Assembly (NCBI RefSeq): GCF_018390695.1
Contig: NZ_JAHBGF010000028.1
Location: 124,001 to 188,000 of the forward strand
DNA length: 64,000 nt
Reading direction: 5' to 3'
From: Ancylobacter sonchi
Lineage (GTDB): Bacteria > Pseudomonadota > Alphaproteobacteria > Rhizobiales > Xanthobacteraceae
Positions 27,007-35,363 of this stretch are shown here, piece after piece (the stretch's first letter is position 1; the number at the start of each line of letters is the position of its first letter). Made by a program: the position numbers and the translations under genes. The notes under the pieces are model-generated. The model was not told the origin of the DNA. It ran no database searches and saw only the letters and a program-made list of their open reading frames with translations.

Positions 27007-28128
27007 ATGCTCGACTGGTCCGACACCAAGACCGTACCCGCTCCGATCCATCCCGCCTTCGTCCCGCCGTCCGGCGATGCGACGGGTCTCGGCGCCATCG
27101 AACGCGGTGCCGCCCGCGTCACCGTCGACGAGAAGCGGATGATCAACGCGCGCGCCGACGTGAACCAGCTGCTGCCGCTCAAATACGGATGGGCGTGGGA
27201 GAAGTACCTCTCCGGCTGCAACAATCACTGGATGCCGACCGAGGTGTCGATGCAGGCCGACATCGCGCTGTGGAAGTCGCGCGACGGCCTCACCGAGGAC
27301 GAGCGGCGCATGCTGAAGCGCAATCTCGGCTTCTTCGCCGCCTCGGAATCGCTGGTGGCCAACAACATCGTGCTGGCGATCTACCGCCATCTCACCAACC
27401 CGGAATGCCGGCAGTATTTGTTGCGGCAGGCCTTCGAGGAGGCGGTGCACACCCACACCTTCCAGTACATCGTCGAAAGCCTCGGCCTGGACGAGGGCGA
27501 ACTGTTCAACATGTATCGCGAGGTGCCCTCGATCACCGACAAGGCGGCGTGGGCGCTGAAGCATACCCAGAGCCTCGACGACCCGGCGTTCCAGACCGGC
27601 ACGCCGGAAGCGGACCAAAGCTTCCTGCGCGACCTCGTGGCGTTCTACGTCGTGTTCGAGGGGATGTGGTTCTACACCGGCTTCGCGCAGATCCTGTCGC
27701 TCGGCCGGCGCAACAAGATGGTCGGCATCGCCGAGCAGTATCAGTACATCCTGCGCGACGAGAGCATCCACCTGAACTTCGGCATCGACGTGATCAACCA
27801 GATCAAGATCGAGAACCCGCATCTGTGGACGCCCGCCTTCCAAGACGAGGTGCGGTCCATGCTGAAGGACGCCGCCGAGCTGGAGGCCGCCTATGGGCGG
27901 GACACCATGCCGAGGGGTTTCCTCGGGCTGAACGCGGCGCTGTGCGAGGAGTACATGCACTTCATCGCCAACCGCCGCTGCGCCCAGCTTGGCCTCGCCC
28001 CGGTGTTCGCGGAAGCCGACAACCCGTTCCCGTGGATGAGCGAGGCGATGGACCTGAAGAAGGAGAAGAACTTCTTCGAGACCCGCGTCATCGAGTACCA
28101 GAATGGCGGCGCGCTCGCCTGGGATTGA
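27007..28128 (+). CDS. nrdB: NrdB, class Ic-like ribonucleotide reductase radical subunit (Phe in place of Tyr)
   Basis: The 373-residue ferritin-fold subunit shows [12 protein letters not shown] with Glu114 as first metal ligand (Asp84 in E. coli), then EEAVHTHTF with Glu145, His148 and Phe152. Phe152 stands where E. coli has the radical Tyr122. Later ligands lie in VFEGMWFY and [10 protein letters not shown]. Glu plus Phe at these two places is diagnostic of class Ic, whose Chlamydia member uses a Mn(IV)/Fe(III) cofactor instead of a tyrosyl radical. A good ribosome site AGAAGGAA precedes ATG 27007. Its neighbour is a Mn/Fe importer, which fits. Confidence 0.93.
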   Translation: MLDWSDTKTVPAPIHPAFVPPSGDATGLGAIERGAARVTVDEKRMINARADVNQLLPLKYGWAWEKYLSGCNNHWMPTEVSMQADIALWKSRDGLTEDERRMLKRNLGFFAASESLVANNIVLAIYRHLTNPECRQYLLRQAFEEAVHTHTFQYIVESLGLDEGELFNMYREVPSITDKAAWALKHTQSLDDPAFQTGTPEADQSFLRDLVAFYVVFEGMWFYTGFAQILSLGRRNKMVGIAEQYQYILRDESIHLNFGIDVINQIKIENPHLWTPAFQDEVRSMLKDAAELEAAYGRDTMPRGFLGLNAALCEEYMHFIANRRCAQLGLAPVFAEADNPFPWMSEAMDLKKEKNFFETRVIEYQNGGALAWD

Positions 28129-28155
28129 GCGCGCCGCGCATTCAGCGGGCGCGGG

Positions 28156-28929
28156 TCAGGCGCCGGAAGCGGCGAGGGCGACCGGCCGCTGCCGCTCATC
28201 GACCGCGACCATGACGAACTCGCCCGACCCGCACGGATGACGGGCGCCGGAGGCCAGGTCTTCCGACCAGAGCCTGACGGCTACCGTCATCGAGCTGCGG
28301 CCGGTGCTCTCGACCCAGGCCTCCACCTCCGCCATGTCGCCAGGGCGGATCTGGTGCACGAAGTCCACCCGGCGCGTCGAGGCCATCACCACGGCGCGGC
28401 GCGACTGCCGGGTGGCGACGACGAAGGCTGCCTTGCCCAGCATGGCGAGCGCGCTGCCGCCATAGAGGCTGCCATAGTGGCTGGTCTGCTCCGGCAGGAC
28501 GAGATCGGCCATGCGGAACGGGCCGTCGTCCGCCGCCGGCTCCGGCACCGGCGGTAGGACGGCGGGCGTGCCCACCGCCACCATGTTGAACACGCCGCGC
28601 GTGCAGTGCCGGCGCTCGCCGGTCAACGGCGCCTCGGCGATAAGCTCGACCTCGACGCCGAGCGAGCGCCGCCCGACCCGCACCACCCGGCCGGTCGCCT
28701 CGATGATCTCGCCGAGCCGCGCCGGGGCGAGGAAGTCGATCCGCTCGCAGGAGGCCGTGACGAAATCCGCCTGCGCATGCCGGGCCGCCGCGAGGAAGGC
28801 GACCCGGTCCATATGCGCGAGGCCGGCACCCCCGAACAGGGTGCCGTGATGGTTGGTCGCGCCCGGAAAGACGATGTCGACGAGACGCGTCGTCTTCCGG
28901 CTCGTCGCTGCCGGACCCGGCCGCTCCAT
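28156..28929 (-). CDS. Double hot-dog acyl-CoA thioesterase
   Basis: The 257-residue protein contains two hot-dog domains (about 10-120 and 140-245), each with the cytosolic acyl-CoA hydrolase signature: NHHGTLFGGAGLAHMD in the first and SHYGSLYGGSALAMLG in the second. It should hydrolyse acyl-CoA thioesters. The start overlaps the metE stop (TGATG), so it is co-transcribed with metE and would inherit the B12 riboswitch control, although no functional link to methionine is obvious. It converges with nrdB 27 bp away. Confidence 0.88.
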   Translation of the reverse strand: MERPGPAATSRKTTRLVDIVFPGATNHHGTLFGGAGLAHMDRVAFLAAARHAQADFVTASCERIDFLAPARLGEIIEATGRVVRVGRRSLGVEVELIAEAPLTGERRHCTRGVFNMVAVGTPAVLPPVPEPAADDGPFRMADLVLPEQTSHYGSLYGGSALAMLGKAAFVVATRQSRRAVVMASTRRVDFVHQIRPGDMAEVEAWVESTGRSSMTVAVRLWSEDLASGARHPCGSGEFVMVAVDERQRPVALAASGA

Positions 28930-31310
28930 CACTCGGCCGCCCGCGCGAGATCGCCGCGCAGGCGATGGGCCGCCGCCACCATGTTGACCAGCGCCGGGCG
29001 GACCTCCTCCCATTTGCGGGTCTTCAGGCCGCAATCGGGATTGACCCAGATCTGCTCGGGCACCAGACGCTGCGTCGCCTTCGCCAGCAGCTCCGCCATC
29101 TCCTCCACCGTCGGCACGCGCGGCGAATGGATGTCGTAGACTCCCGGCCCGATCTCGTTCGGGTAGCGATAGGAGACGAAGGCGTCGAGCAGCTCCATCT
29201 TCGAGCGCGAGGTCTCGATGGAGATCACGTCGGCATCCATCGCCCCGATCGCGGCGATGATGTCGTTGAATTCCGAGTAGCACATATGGGTGTGGATCTG
29301 CGTGGCATTGGAAACGCCCGAGGCGCACAGCCGGAAGCTCTCCACCGCCCAGTCGAGATAGGCGTCCCAGTCGGCACGGCGCAGCGGCAGGCCCTCGCGG
29401 ATCGCCGCCTCGTCGATCTGGATCATCGCCGCGCCAGCGGCTTCGAGATCGGCCACCTCGTCGCGGATGGCGAGCGCGATCTGCCGGCAGGCGAGGCTGC
29501 GCGGCACGTCATCGCGCACGAAGGACCAGTTGAGGATGGTCACCGGCCCGGTCAGCATGCCCTTGATCGGCCTGTCGGTGCAGTCCTGCGCGTAGCGCCA
29601 CCATTCCACTGTCATCGGCGCCGGGCGCGCGACGTCGCCGAACAGGATCGGTGGGCGGACATAGCGCGAGCCGTAGCTCTGCACCCAGCCATGCCGGGTG
29701 AAGGCGAAGCCCGCGAGCTGCTCGCCGAAATACTGCACCATGTCGTTGCGCTCGAACTCGCCGTGAACGAGCACATCCAGGCCGATTTCCTCCTGCCAGC
29801 GGATGGTCGCCGCCGTCTCCTCGCGCAGGAAGTCCTCATAGGCCCTGTCGCTCAGCTCGCCCCTGCCATGGGCGGCGCGGGCCTTGCGCACCTCGCTCGT
29901 CTGCGGGAACGAGCCGATGGTGGTGGTCGGGAAGGCCGGCAGGCCGAACCGCTGGCGCTGCACCGCTGCGCGTTGGGCGAAGGGGCTGCCGCGGCGTGTC
30001 ATCTCCGGCGTCACCGCGGCCATTCGCGCGGCAACGACCGGATTGTGCACCTTCGCCGAGGTGCGGCGGGCTTGGGCCGCTGCGCCGGAGGCCGCCAGCC
30101 TGTCGGCCACCGCCTCGCTGTTGCCCGCCAGTGCCGTGGCCAGCGTCGTCAGCTCCTCCATCTTCTGCACCGCGAAGGCCAGCCAGCTCTTCACGTCGGC
30201 ATCGAGCGCGGTTTCCTGTGCCAGATCGATCGGCACGTGCAGCAGCGAGCAGGACGGTGCGATCTGGACGTGATCAATGCCGCGCCGGCGCACCACCGGC
30301 GCCAGTGCGTCGACGAGCTTCGGCAGGTCGGCGCGCCAGACATTGCGGCCGTCGATCACGCCGAGCGACAGCACCAGCCCCGCCCGCGCCTTCGCCGACA
30401 CCTCCGCCAGCTGTTCCGGTGCCCGCACCAGGTCGAGATGCAGCCCGGCGACCGGCAGCGCGAGCGCGGTGTCGAGATTGGCGCTCAGCCCGCCGAAATA
30501 GCTCGTGAGCATGATCTTCAGCTTCGGCAGCGCATGGGCGAAGAAGCCGTAGGTCTCGCGCAGCGCCGCCCGCGTCGGCTCGTCGAGGTCGAGCACCAGG
30601 CAGGGCTCGTCCATCTGCACCCATTCGGCGCCGCTGGCCGAGAGCCGGCGCAGCACTTCGACATAGACCGGCAGCAGGTCGCCGAGCAGCGATAGCGGGT
30701 CGAGGCCGGGCTGCTTGGCCTTGCCGAGCTTGAGAAACGTCACCGGCCCGAGCAGCACCGGACGCGTGTCGTAGCCAAGCGCCTTCGCCTCGCGGTACTC
30801 ATCGACCGCCTTGCTGGAGGCGAGCGTGAAGCGCTGCCCGGTAACGAATTCCGGCACCATGTAGTGGTAGTTGGTGTCGAACCATTTGGTCATCTCCAGC
30901 GCCGGCACGCCGGTGTGGCGACCATGGTCGTGACCGTGTGCGCAAATGGCGGGCGCGCAGCTGGCGGGCTCGTCGCCCTCGCTGCCCCGTGCCATGGCGA
31001 AATAGGTGTCGAGCGGCACCGGCCCGCCGGTCCAGCCATAGGCCTCCGGGATGGCGCCGACCATCACCGCCGTGTCGAGCACATGGTCGTAGAGCGAGAA
31101 GTCGTTGGACGGGATGTTGGTCACCCCGAGCGCCTTCTGCCGCGCCCAGTTGGCGGCGCGCAGCCGGGCGGCGATATCGAGCAGCGCGGACTGATCGGTC
31201 CTGCCGGACCAGTAGCTTTCGAGCGCGGCCTTGAGCTCGCGGCGCGGTCCGATCCGCGGCGTGCCGAGGGTGGAAACCGGCACCATGCCGGCGGAAGAGG
31301 AGACATTCAT
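28929..31310 (-). CDS. metE: MetE, cobalamin-independent methionine synthase
   Basis: The 793-residue protein has the duplicated barrel of MetE. Zinc ligands are visible in HTHMCYSEF (His and Cys) and NPDCGLKTRKWEE (Cys), with a Glu between them. It transfers a methyl group from 5-methyltetrahydrofolate triglutamate to homocysteine without B12. Expression is controlled by a cobalamin riboswitch at 31436-31615, implying that a B12-dependent MetH exists elsewhere. A possible SahR-type operator lies upstream of the promoter. Confidence 0.97.
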   Translation of the reverse strand: MNVSSSAGMVPVSTLGTPRIGPRRELKAALESYWSGRTDQSALLDIAARLRAANWARQKALGVTNIPSNDFSLYDHVLDTAVMVGAIPEAYGWTGGPVPLDTYFAMARGSEGDEPASCAPAICAHGHDHGRHTGVPALEMTKWFDTNYHYMVPEFVTGQRFTLASSKAVDEYREAKALGYDTRPVLLGPVTFLKLGKAKQPGLDPLSLLGDLLPVYVEVLRRLSASGAEWVQMDEPCLVLDLDEPTRAALRETYGFFAHALPKLKIMLTSYFGGLSANLDTALALPVAGLHLDLVRAPEQLAEVSAKARAGLVLSLGVIDGRNVWRADLPKLVDALAPVVRRRGIDHVQIAPSCSLLHVPIDLAQETALDADVKSWLAFAVQKMEELTTLATALAGNSEAVADRLAASGAAAQARRTSAKVHNPVVAARMAAVTPEMTRRGSPFAQRAAVQRQRFGLPAFPTTTIGSFPQTSEVRKARAAHGRGELSDRAYEDFLREETAATIRWQEEIGLDVLVHGEFERNDMVQYFGEQLAGFAFTRHGWVQSYGSRYVRPPILFGDVARPAPMTVEWWRYAQDCTDRPIKGMLTGPVTILNWSFVRDDVPRSLACRQIALAIRDEVADLEAAGAAMIQIDEAAIREGLPLRRADWDAYLDWAVESFRLCASGVSNATQIHTHMCYSEFNDIIAAIGAMDADVISIETSRSKMELLDAFVSYRYPNEIGPGVYDIHSPRVPTVEEMAELLAKATQRLVPEQIWVNPDCGLKTRKWEEVRPALVNMVAAAHRLRGDLARAAE

Positions 31311-31435
31311 CGGCTAACCCCAAATGATTGGGGGCAAAGGCCGAGCGGACGCATAGGCGCGTAACGGCGGCCAGCGCCGGCGGACGCGCGAACGCACCAC
31401 CGGGACACCCCGCCCAGGGACGATTAGGCTGTCGA

Positions 31436-31615
31436 GGCAGGTCTCCTGGCTCGCGGGTCGTCACCTTGGTCCGGCCTTCCCGGGGCTCGTCGCCCCAGTG
31501 ACGCGGAATGGACAAAGGCTCGCCGCTTACAGTTGCGGGGGCAGCTCCGGCATGGCCCGAAAGCGCACCGGATTCCCTCTTAGCTCCGGCCAGCGCCGGA
31601 GAACCACGACGAGGG
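31436..31615 (-). ncRNA. Cobalamin (B12) riboswitch upstream of metE
   Basis: Reading leftward, the element has GGGAATCCGGTGCG, the CCCCCGCAACTGTAAG core near 31535 and the B12 box at 31451-31436 (AGCCAGGAGACCTGCC). Downstream, CCCCC (31334-31330) can pair with GGGG (31321-31318), the likely Shine-Dalgarno seven bases before the metE ATG. Long stretches are identical to the nrdAB leader, including sequence beyond the aptamer. Confidence 0.95.
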
Positions 31616-31616
31616 G

Positions 31617-31671
31617 AGAATGGGCAGCTGCCCGCCGAATGTCAATCGCGATATAAGGACATCTTTATATC
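31617..31671 (-). promoter_or_regulatory. metE promoter with upstream SahR-like dyad
   Basis: A consensus -35 TTGACA (31645-31640) and a -10 CATTCT (31622-31617) are spaced by 17 bp and place the start of transcription at the 5' edge of the riboswitch. Directly upstream at 31650-31671 is a 22-bp dyad with arms GATATAA and TTATATC around a GACATC-like centre. This resembles the AT-rich AAAGATATCTTT-centred operators described for SahR-type regulators of methionine genes in Proteobacteria. The remaining gap to the transglycosylase gene shows nothing else. Confidence 0.65.
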
Positions 31672-31751
31672 GGCATATGATTGGGGCGAGGCTGTCGCCG
31701 ACACGATGACGCGGGCTTCTTCAGCGCTCGATGCGGCGGCACGCCGGTGGG

Positions 31752-32843
31752 TTACTCCTCGGCGGCGGCGGTGCGGATCAGCGAGCCGAGCATGCCCTTG
31801 CGCTTGGCCTCGTAGTAATAGCCGCTGGCATAGAGCGTCACCGCCCGCCTCTCGTCGCGGCCGGCGACCCGGTAGGCGTTGGCGAGATAAGCGACCGCGT
31901 AGGCCATGTTGGTCTCGGCGTCGAGCAGATCGCGCGGCGCGCCGCGGAAGCCGAGCGCCCGCGCGGTATCGACGCGGATCTGCATCAATCCCCAATAGGG
32001 GCCGTGGCGCCTGCTCGGGTCGAATTTGCTCTCCCGCCAGGCAACGCGGCGCACCAGCGCCACGGGTACATTGAAGCGCCCGGCGTAGCGCTCGATCAGC
32101 ACCTCGATCTGCCGGGGCGCCCGGTCCGACGTGGCCCGGCTGGCGACCGACTCGGGATCGTCGTCGATGGGCCGCGCGGCATCCTCGGTGGGGGCAGGGA
32201 CCTCCTCGCCGGCCGTGTCGTCGCGTGGCGGCGTCGCGTCATCCGGTGCGGCCTCCTCGAGCGCGGCCTTCTCGGGCATGGCCAGCGTCTGCGGAGCGTA
32301 GGACATCGGCGCGACGGGGCGCCGGGGCGGCAGCGGCGCCAGCGATGCCAGTACGATGCCGGGCAAGGCGGCGAGGCGCTTGGGCGGCAGCGGAACGGGG
32401 GCAGGGGCGGGCGCCGAGGCAATCGCCGCGGACGGGATCGACGTGGACGGGATCGGCTCGCCGGATGGGGGCGTCTGCGGCGGAACCGCGATCTCCCGCT
32501 GGAAGACCGCGACCTCGAAGGCGGCCTGCCTGCGGGCAACAAACCTCCCGCCGGGCAGTGTCCCGTGCGGCGGGTCGGTCAGCCATCCGGCGTAGGACGG
32601 AGCGACCAGACCTGCGGGATCGTAGGCGACCGATGCGGGAAGCATGACCGACACGGCCACGTCGAAGGACACCCAGACGAGCTGAGGCGCCGACGTGGAC
32701 GGCGTCGCCGAGGCGGTGTTGGCCGGTGGTGGAGACGGTTGGGGATCCGTCGCGGCCCAGACCCGCGATGCGCCGGAAAATGGGCTACAGGCGACCGATC
32801 CTGCCAGCGCGAACATCGCGACCGCAAGAGGCCTTCTGCCCAT
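31752..32843 (-). CDS. Lytic transglycosylase (SLT domain) lipoprotein
   Basis: The product of about 363 residues has an N-terminal signal sequence with a possible lipobox (GSVAC), a long Pro/Ala-rich low-complexity middle (about 40-245) and a C-terminal SLT domain. The catalytic Glu lies in RVAWRESKFDP, followed by GLMQIR, AETNMAYAVAYLA and a Tyr-rich end. It should cleave peptidoglycan glycan strands in the periplasm. I prefer the start at 32843 to the ATG at 32885 because it puts the signal peptide at the N-terminus. Confidence 0.85.
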   Translation of the reverse strand: MGRRPLAVAMFALAGSVACSPFSGASRVWAATDPQPSPPPANTASATPSTSAPQLVWVSFDVAVSVMLPASVAYDPAGLVAPSYAGWLTDPPHGTLPGGRFVARRQAAFEVAVFQREIAVPPQTPPSGEPIPSTSIPSAAIASAPAPAPVPLPPKRLAALPGIVLASLAPLPPRRPVAPMSYAPQTLAMPEKAALEEAAPDDATPPRDDTAGEEVPAPTEDAARPIDDDPESVASRATSDRAPRQIEVLIERYAGRFNVPVALVRRVAWRESKFDPSRRHGPYWGLMQIRVDTARALGFRGAPRDLLDAETNMAYAVAYLANAYRVAGRDERRAVTLYASGYYYEAKRKGMLGSLIRTAAAEE

Positions 32844-33326
32844 CCATCGCTGTGTTGCTTGCCATTCCACGCCGCTGCCTAGCACAATTCGGCAAAGGTT
32901 GAAACGCGGTGCTCGCCATCCCGCCCCGGCCGGCCGGCGCGCAGGGGATCCGGTCTTTCCGACGCCATCGAGCCTCGGCGGCGCCAGCTATTCGCTCCCC
33001 GGTCCGATCCCGGCCGTCGACCTCCGCACGTACGTCCGAGGAGATCGGTTGTCGGGAATGGTGCCGGTGGTCCCGCAGCCGAAAACTTAATCAGGGGGAT
33101 CAATGTCTTATGGGGAAGATGGCGGAGACAGAGTCCGTAATACCTATCTACTCGCTTCTCCCAAGCCATCTCATGAATCCATTGTTATGATTGATTTTTC
33201 GTGACCATTTGTCTGCCCCTCTCCCACAATATCCAATAAAATCTCACGCATTAAGTGGGGCCGATAGTGGGGCCGTTCGCTCCGTGATTGCGGTCAATCG
33301 GGTAGGTCGATCTGGGCGGAGACGGC
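32844..33326. other. Left boundary region of the integrated element, no gene seen
   Basis: This 480-bp gap precedes the integrase. The right half (about 33080-33270) is visibly AT-richer than the surroundings, which suggests that the element begins here. A short segment near 33114-33127 (GATGGCGGAGACAG) recalls the 3' end of some serine tRNA genes, a common integration target, but no tRNA gene is present and I found no matching repeat at the other end. Confidence 0.4.
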
Positions 33327-34436
33327 ATGGCACGTACACGCAACCGGCTGACCGCGAAGGGCGCGGCGGCACTTCTGGAGCCAGGCCGGCACGCCGATGG
33401 CGGTGGCCTGTATCTCGTCATCGATGGCGATGGACGCAGTGCCGATCGGCGTCGGTGGCTGTACCTGTTTCAGTGGCGCGGGAAACGGCGGGAGATGGGA
33501 CTGGGTGGTTATCCGACCATCTCCCTCGCCGAAGCCCGTAAGGCGCGCGACGAGGCCGAGCTGGTCCTGCGGGATGGGCGCGATCCGATCCTCGCCCGCG
33601 AAGAGATGCGCCGTGGGCGCGAACGCACGCCCACCTTCGGGGAGGCGGCGGAATCGCTAATCGAGACGATGCAAAGCGGCTGGCGGAATGCCAAGCACCG
33701 GGCGCAATGGGGCACCACCCTGCGCACCTATTGCAAGTCGTTCTGGTCCTCTCCTGTCGATGAGGTCGGGACCGACGCCATCCTCGGCGCCCTGAAGCCG
33801 ATCTGGATTGCGAAGGCCGAGACCGCATCACGCCTGCGCGGCCGGATCGAAGCGGTGATCGACGCGGCCCGCGCGGCAGGCCATATCCCGCCGAACGAGG
33901 CCAATCCCGCCGGCCGGCGCGGCCACCTCGACAAGCTGCTGCCGAGGAAGCAGAAGCTGCAGCGCGGGCACCATCGCGCCATGCACCATGACGCGCTGTC
34001 CACCTTCATCAGCGATCTGCGTGATCGTCAGGCCACGGCGGCGCTCGCCCTAGAATTCCTGATCCTCACCGCTGCCCGTTCCGGCGAGGTGCGGGACATG
34101 CGGTGGAGCGAAGTCCACCTTGGTGATCGCCTGTGGAGCGTGCCGGCCGCGCGGATGAAGGCCGGTCGGGTGCACCACGTGCCATTGTCCAATCGGGCGG
34201 TCGAGGTCCTCGAAGCTGTGAGGCCACTGTCTGACGGTGAGGCCGACGCGCTGGTGTTTCCCGGCCACAAGCCGGGCAAGCCTCTCTCCATCATGGCGAT
34301 GACCATGCTGCTGCGACGGATGGGGACGGATGTCACGGTGCACGGCTTCCGCTCCGCGTTCCGCGATTTTGCCGGCGACGAGACCGGCTTTGCCCGAGAG
34401 GTCGCCGAGGCGGCGCTCTGTACGAAGCGCCTCTGA
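33327..34436 (+). pseudogene. Tyrosine recombinase (phage/island integrase), truncated before the catalytic Tyr
   Basis: The 369-residue frame has the P4-type N-terminal DUF4102 arm-binding domain, a core-binding domain and the catalytic Arg (TAARSGEVRDM) and HxxR (His339, Arg342 in HGFRSAFRDFAGDE). Homologous integrases continue from EAAL into a segment carrying the nucleophilic Tyr about 38 residues after that His. Here the sequence departs at about 34420 and stops five codons later, so the Tyr is missing. The following frame starts inside foreign sequence, consistent with a deletion that removed the integrase 3' end. The element is probably immobile. Confidence 0.85.
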
Positions 34437-35011
34437 ATCCTGAAGTAAAGTCTCTCGTCCGCGCCGATCTCGAACGAGCCATGGGAGGTCCTCTGCAGTG
34501 GCATAAGGTGCCAGATGACACTTGGGCCGAGCTGGCACGGGCAGAAATCGCTTTGGACGACACCATCGAGGCGGCAGAAACAGAAGAGTTTCGCGAAGCC
34601 CTTATGGCCGAGCGGGATGCATTGGCCAAGGACCTCGACGAGGCCGCGGTTAACACGGTCCGGCTTGGCGAAGTGATGGATGGGGTACGCCGGATCGCGT
34701 TTTATGCGGGCGACGTGGTGAAGAACCTTGAGGACGAGCCCACCTTCGTCGACGGCTCGGCTCGGGACAGGTGGATCATCGATCTCACCGGGTTCTGCAA
34801 GCGGTCAGGATTGCCGATCGGTGCAGGTCGGGAGTTGCGTGCGAATGGAGAACCTGCCGAGTTTATCGCGTTGGTGGCAGCCTTGACCGACACGCTGCCC
34901 CCCGATTGTTCCCGGCACGCGACCACGCCGGCCGCGCTCGCCAAGGCGATCGGCGAGGCACGACGGAAGGCCGCCGCCCTCAGGAAGGCCAGCCAAGCCG
35001 CCGAGGCGTAG
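34421..35011 (+). CDS. Protein of unknown function, probably 5'-truncated
   Basis: From ATG 34481 the frame encodes 176 residues, helical and soluble, with no domain I recognise. The same frame is open further upstream through the integrase junction and reads plausibly as protein (EVKSLVRADLERA), so the original start may have been lost by the deletion that also cut the integrase. Upstream of ATG 34481 the ribosome site is weak. It lies between the integrase and the AlpA-like gene of the island. Confidence 0.6.
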   Translation, partial: YEAPLNPEVKSLVRADLERAMGGPLQWHKVPDDTWAELARAEIALDDTIEAAETEEFREALMAERDALAKDLDEAAVNTVRLGEVMDGVRRIAFYAGDVVKNLEDEPTFVDGSARDRWIIDLTGFCKRSGLPIGAGRELRANGEPAEFIALVAALTDTLPPDCSRHATTPAALAKAIGEARRKAAALRKASQAAEA

Positions 35012-35138
35012 TCATCGCCGATCCCCGGCTGAGCAAGGCAGGGACGCGAATAGCGGACCATGCCCTTCCTTCGCGTCCCGAACCTTCGGGACAAGCTGGT
35101 CTAACTGGGAAGCCTCTCGAAGAACCGGGGAGGCTCCC

Positions 35139-35363
35139 ATGCCTGTCGATCCGGCTGCCGCGAACGCCAAAGCCGAGGAACTCCGCAAGGAAGTCTTCAC
35201 GCTCAGGCAATTGCACCATGTCTTCGCCATCCCACCCTCAAGTGCCTATCGCTACATCGCCGAGGGCCAACTCCAGTCGATCAAGATCGGCGGTCGGCGT
35301 CTGATCCGCCGTGTGGATGTCGAGGCTTTCCTGGCCGCGAAGGCCCGGGAAGACCGGCGATGA
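35139..35363 (+). CDS. AlpA/excisionase-like MerR-type helix-turn-helix protein
   Basis: The 74-residue protein has the small winged-helix pattern of Xis/AlpA: FTLRQLHHVFAIPPSSAYRYIAEGQL followed by IKIGGRRLIRRVDVEAFLAA. Such proteins direct excision or activate integrase genes in phage satellites. It overlaps the start of the primase-helicase gene (ATGA), so the two form an operon. Confidence 0.8.
   Translation: MPVDPAAANAKAEELRKEVFTLRQLHHVFAIPPSSAYRYIAEGQLQSIKIGGRRLIRRVDVEAFLAAKAREDRR

Noticed and set aside
33114-33127. tRNA-Ser-like 3' end as an attachment site
   Set aside because: The 14-bp likeness is short, no tRNA body accompanies it and no second copy was found near 39.8-40.1 kb.
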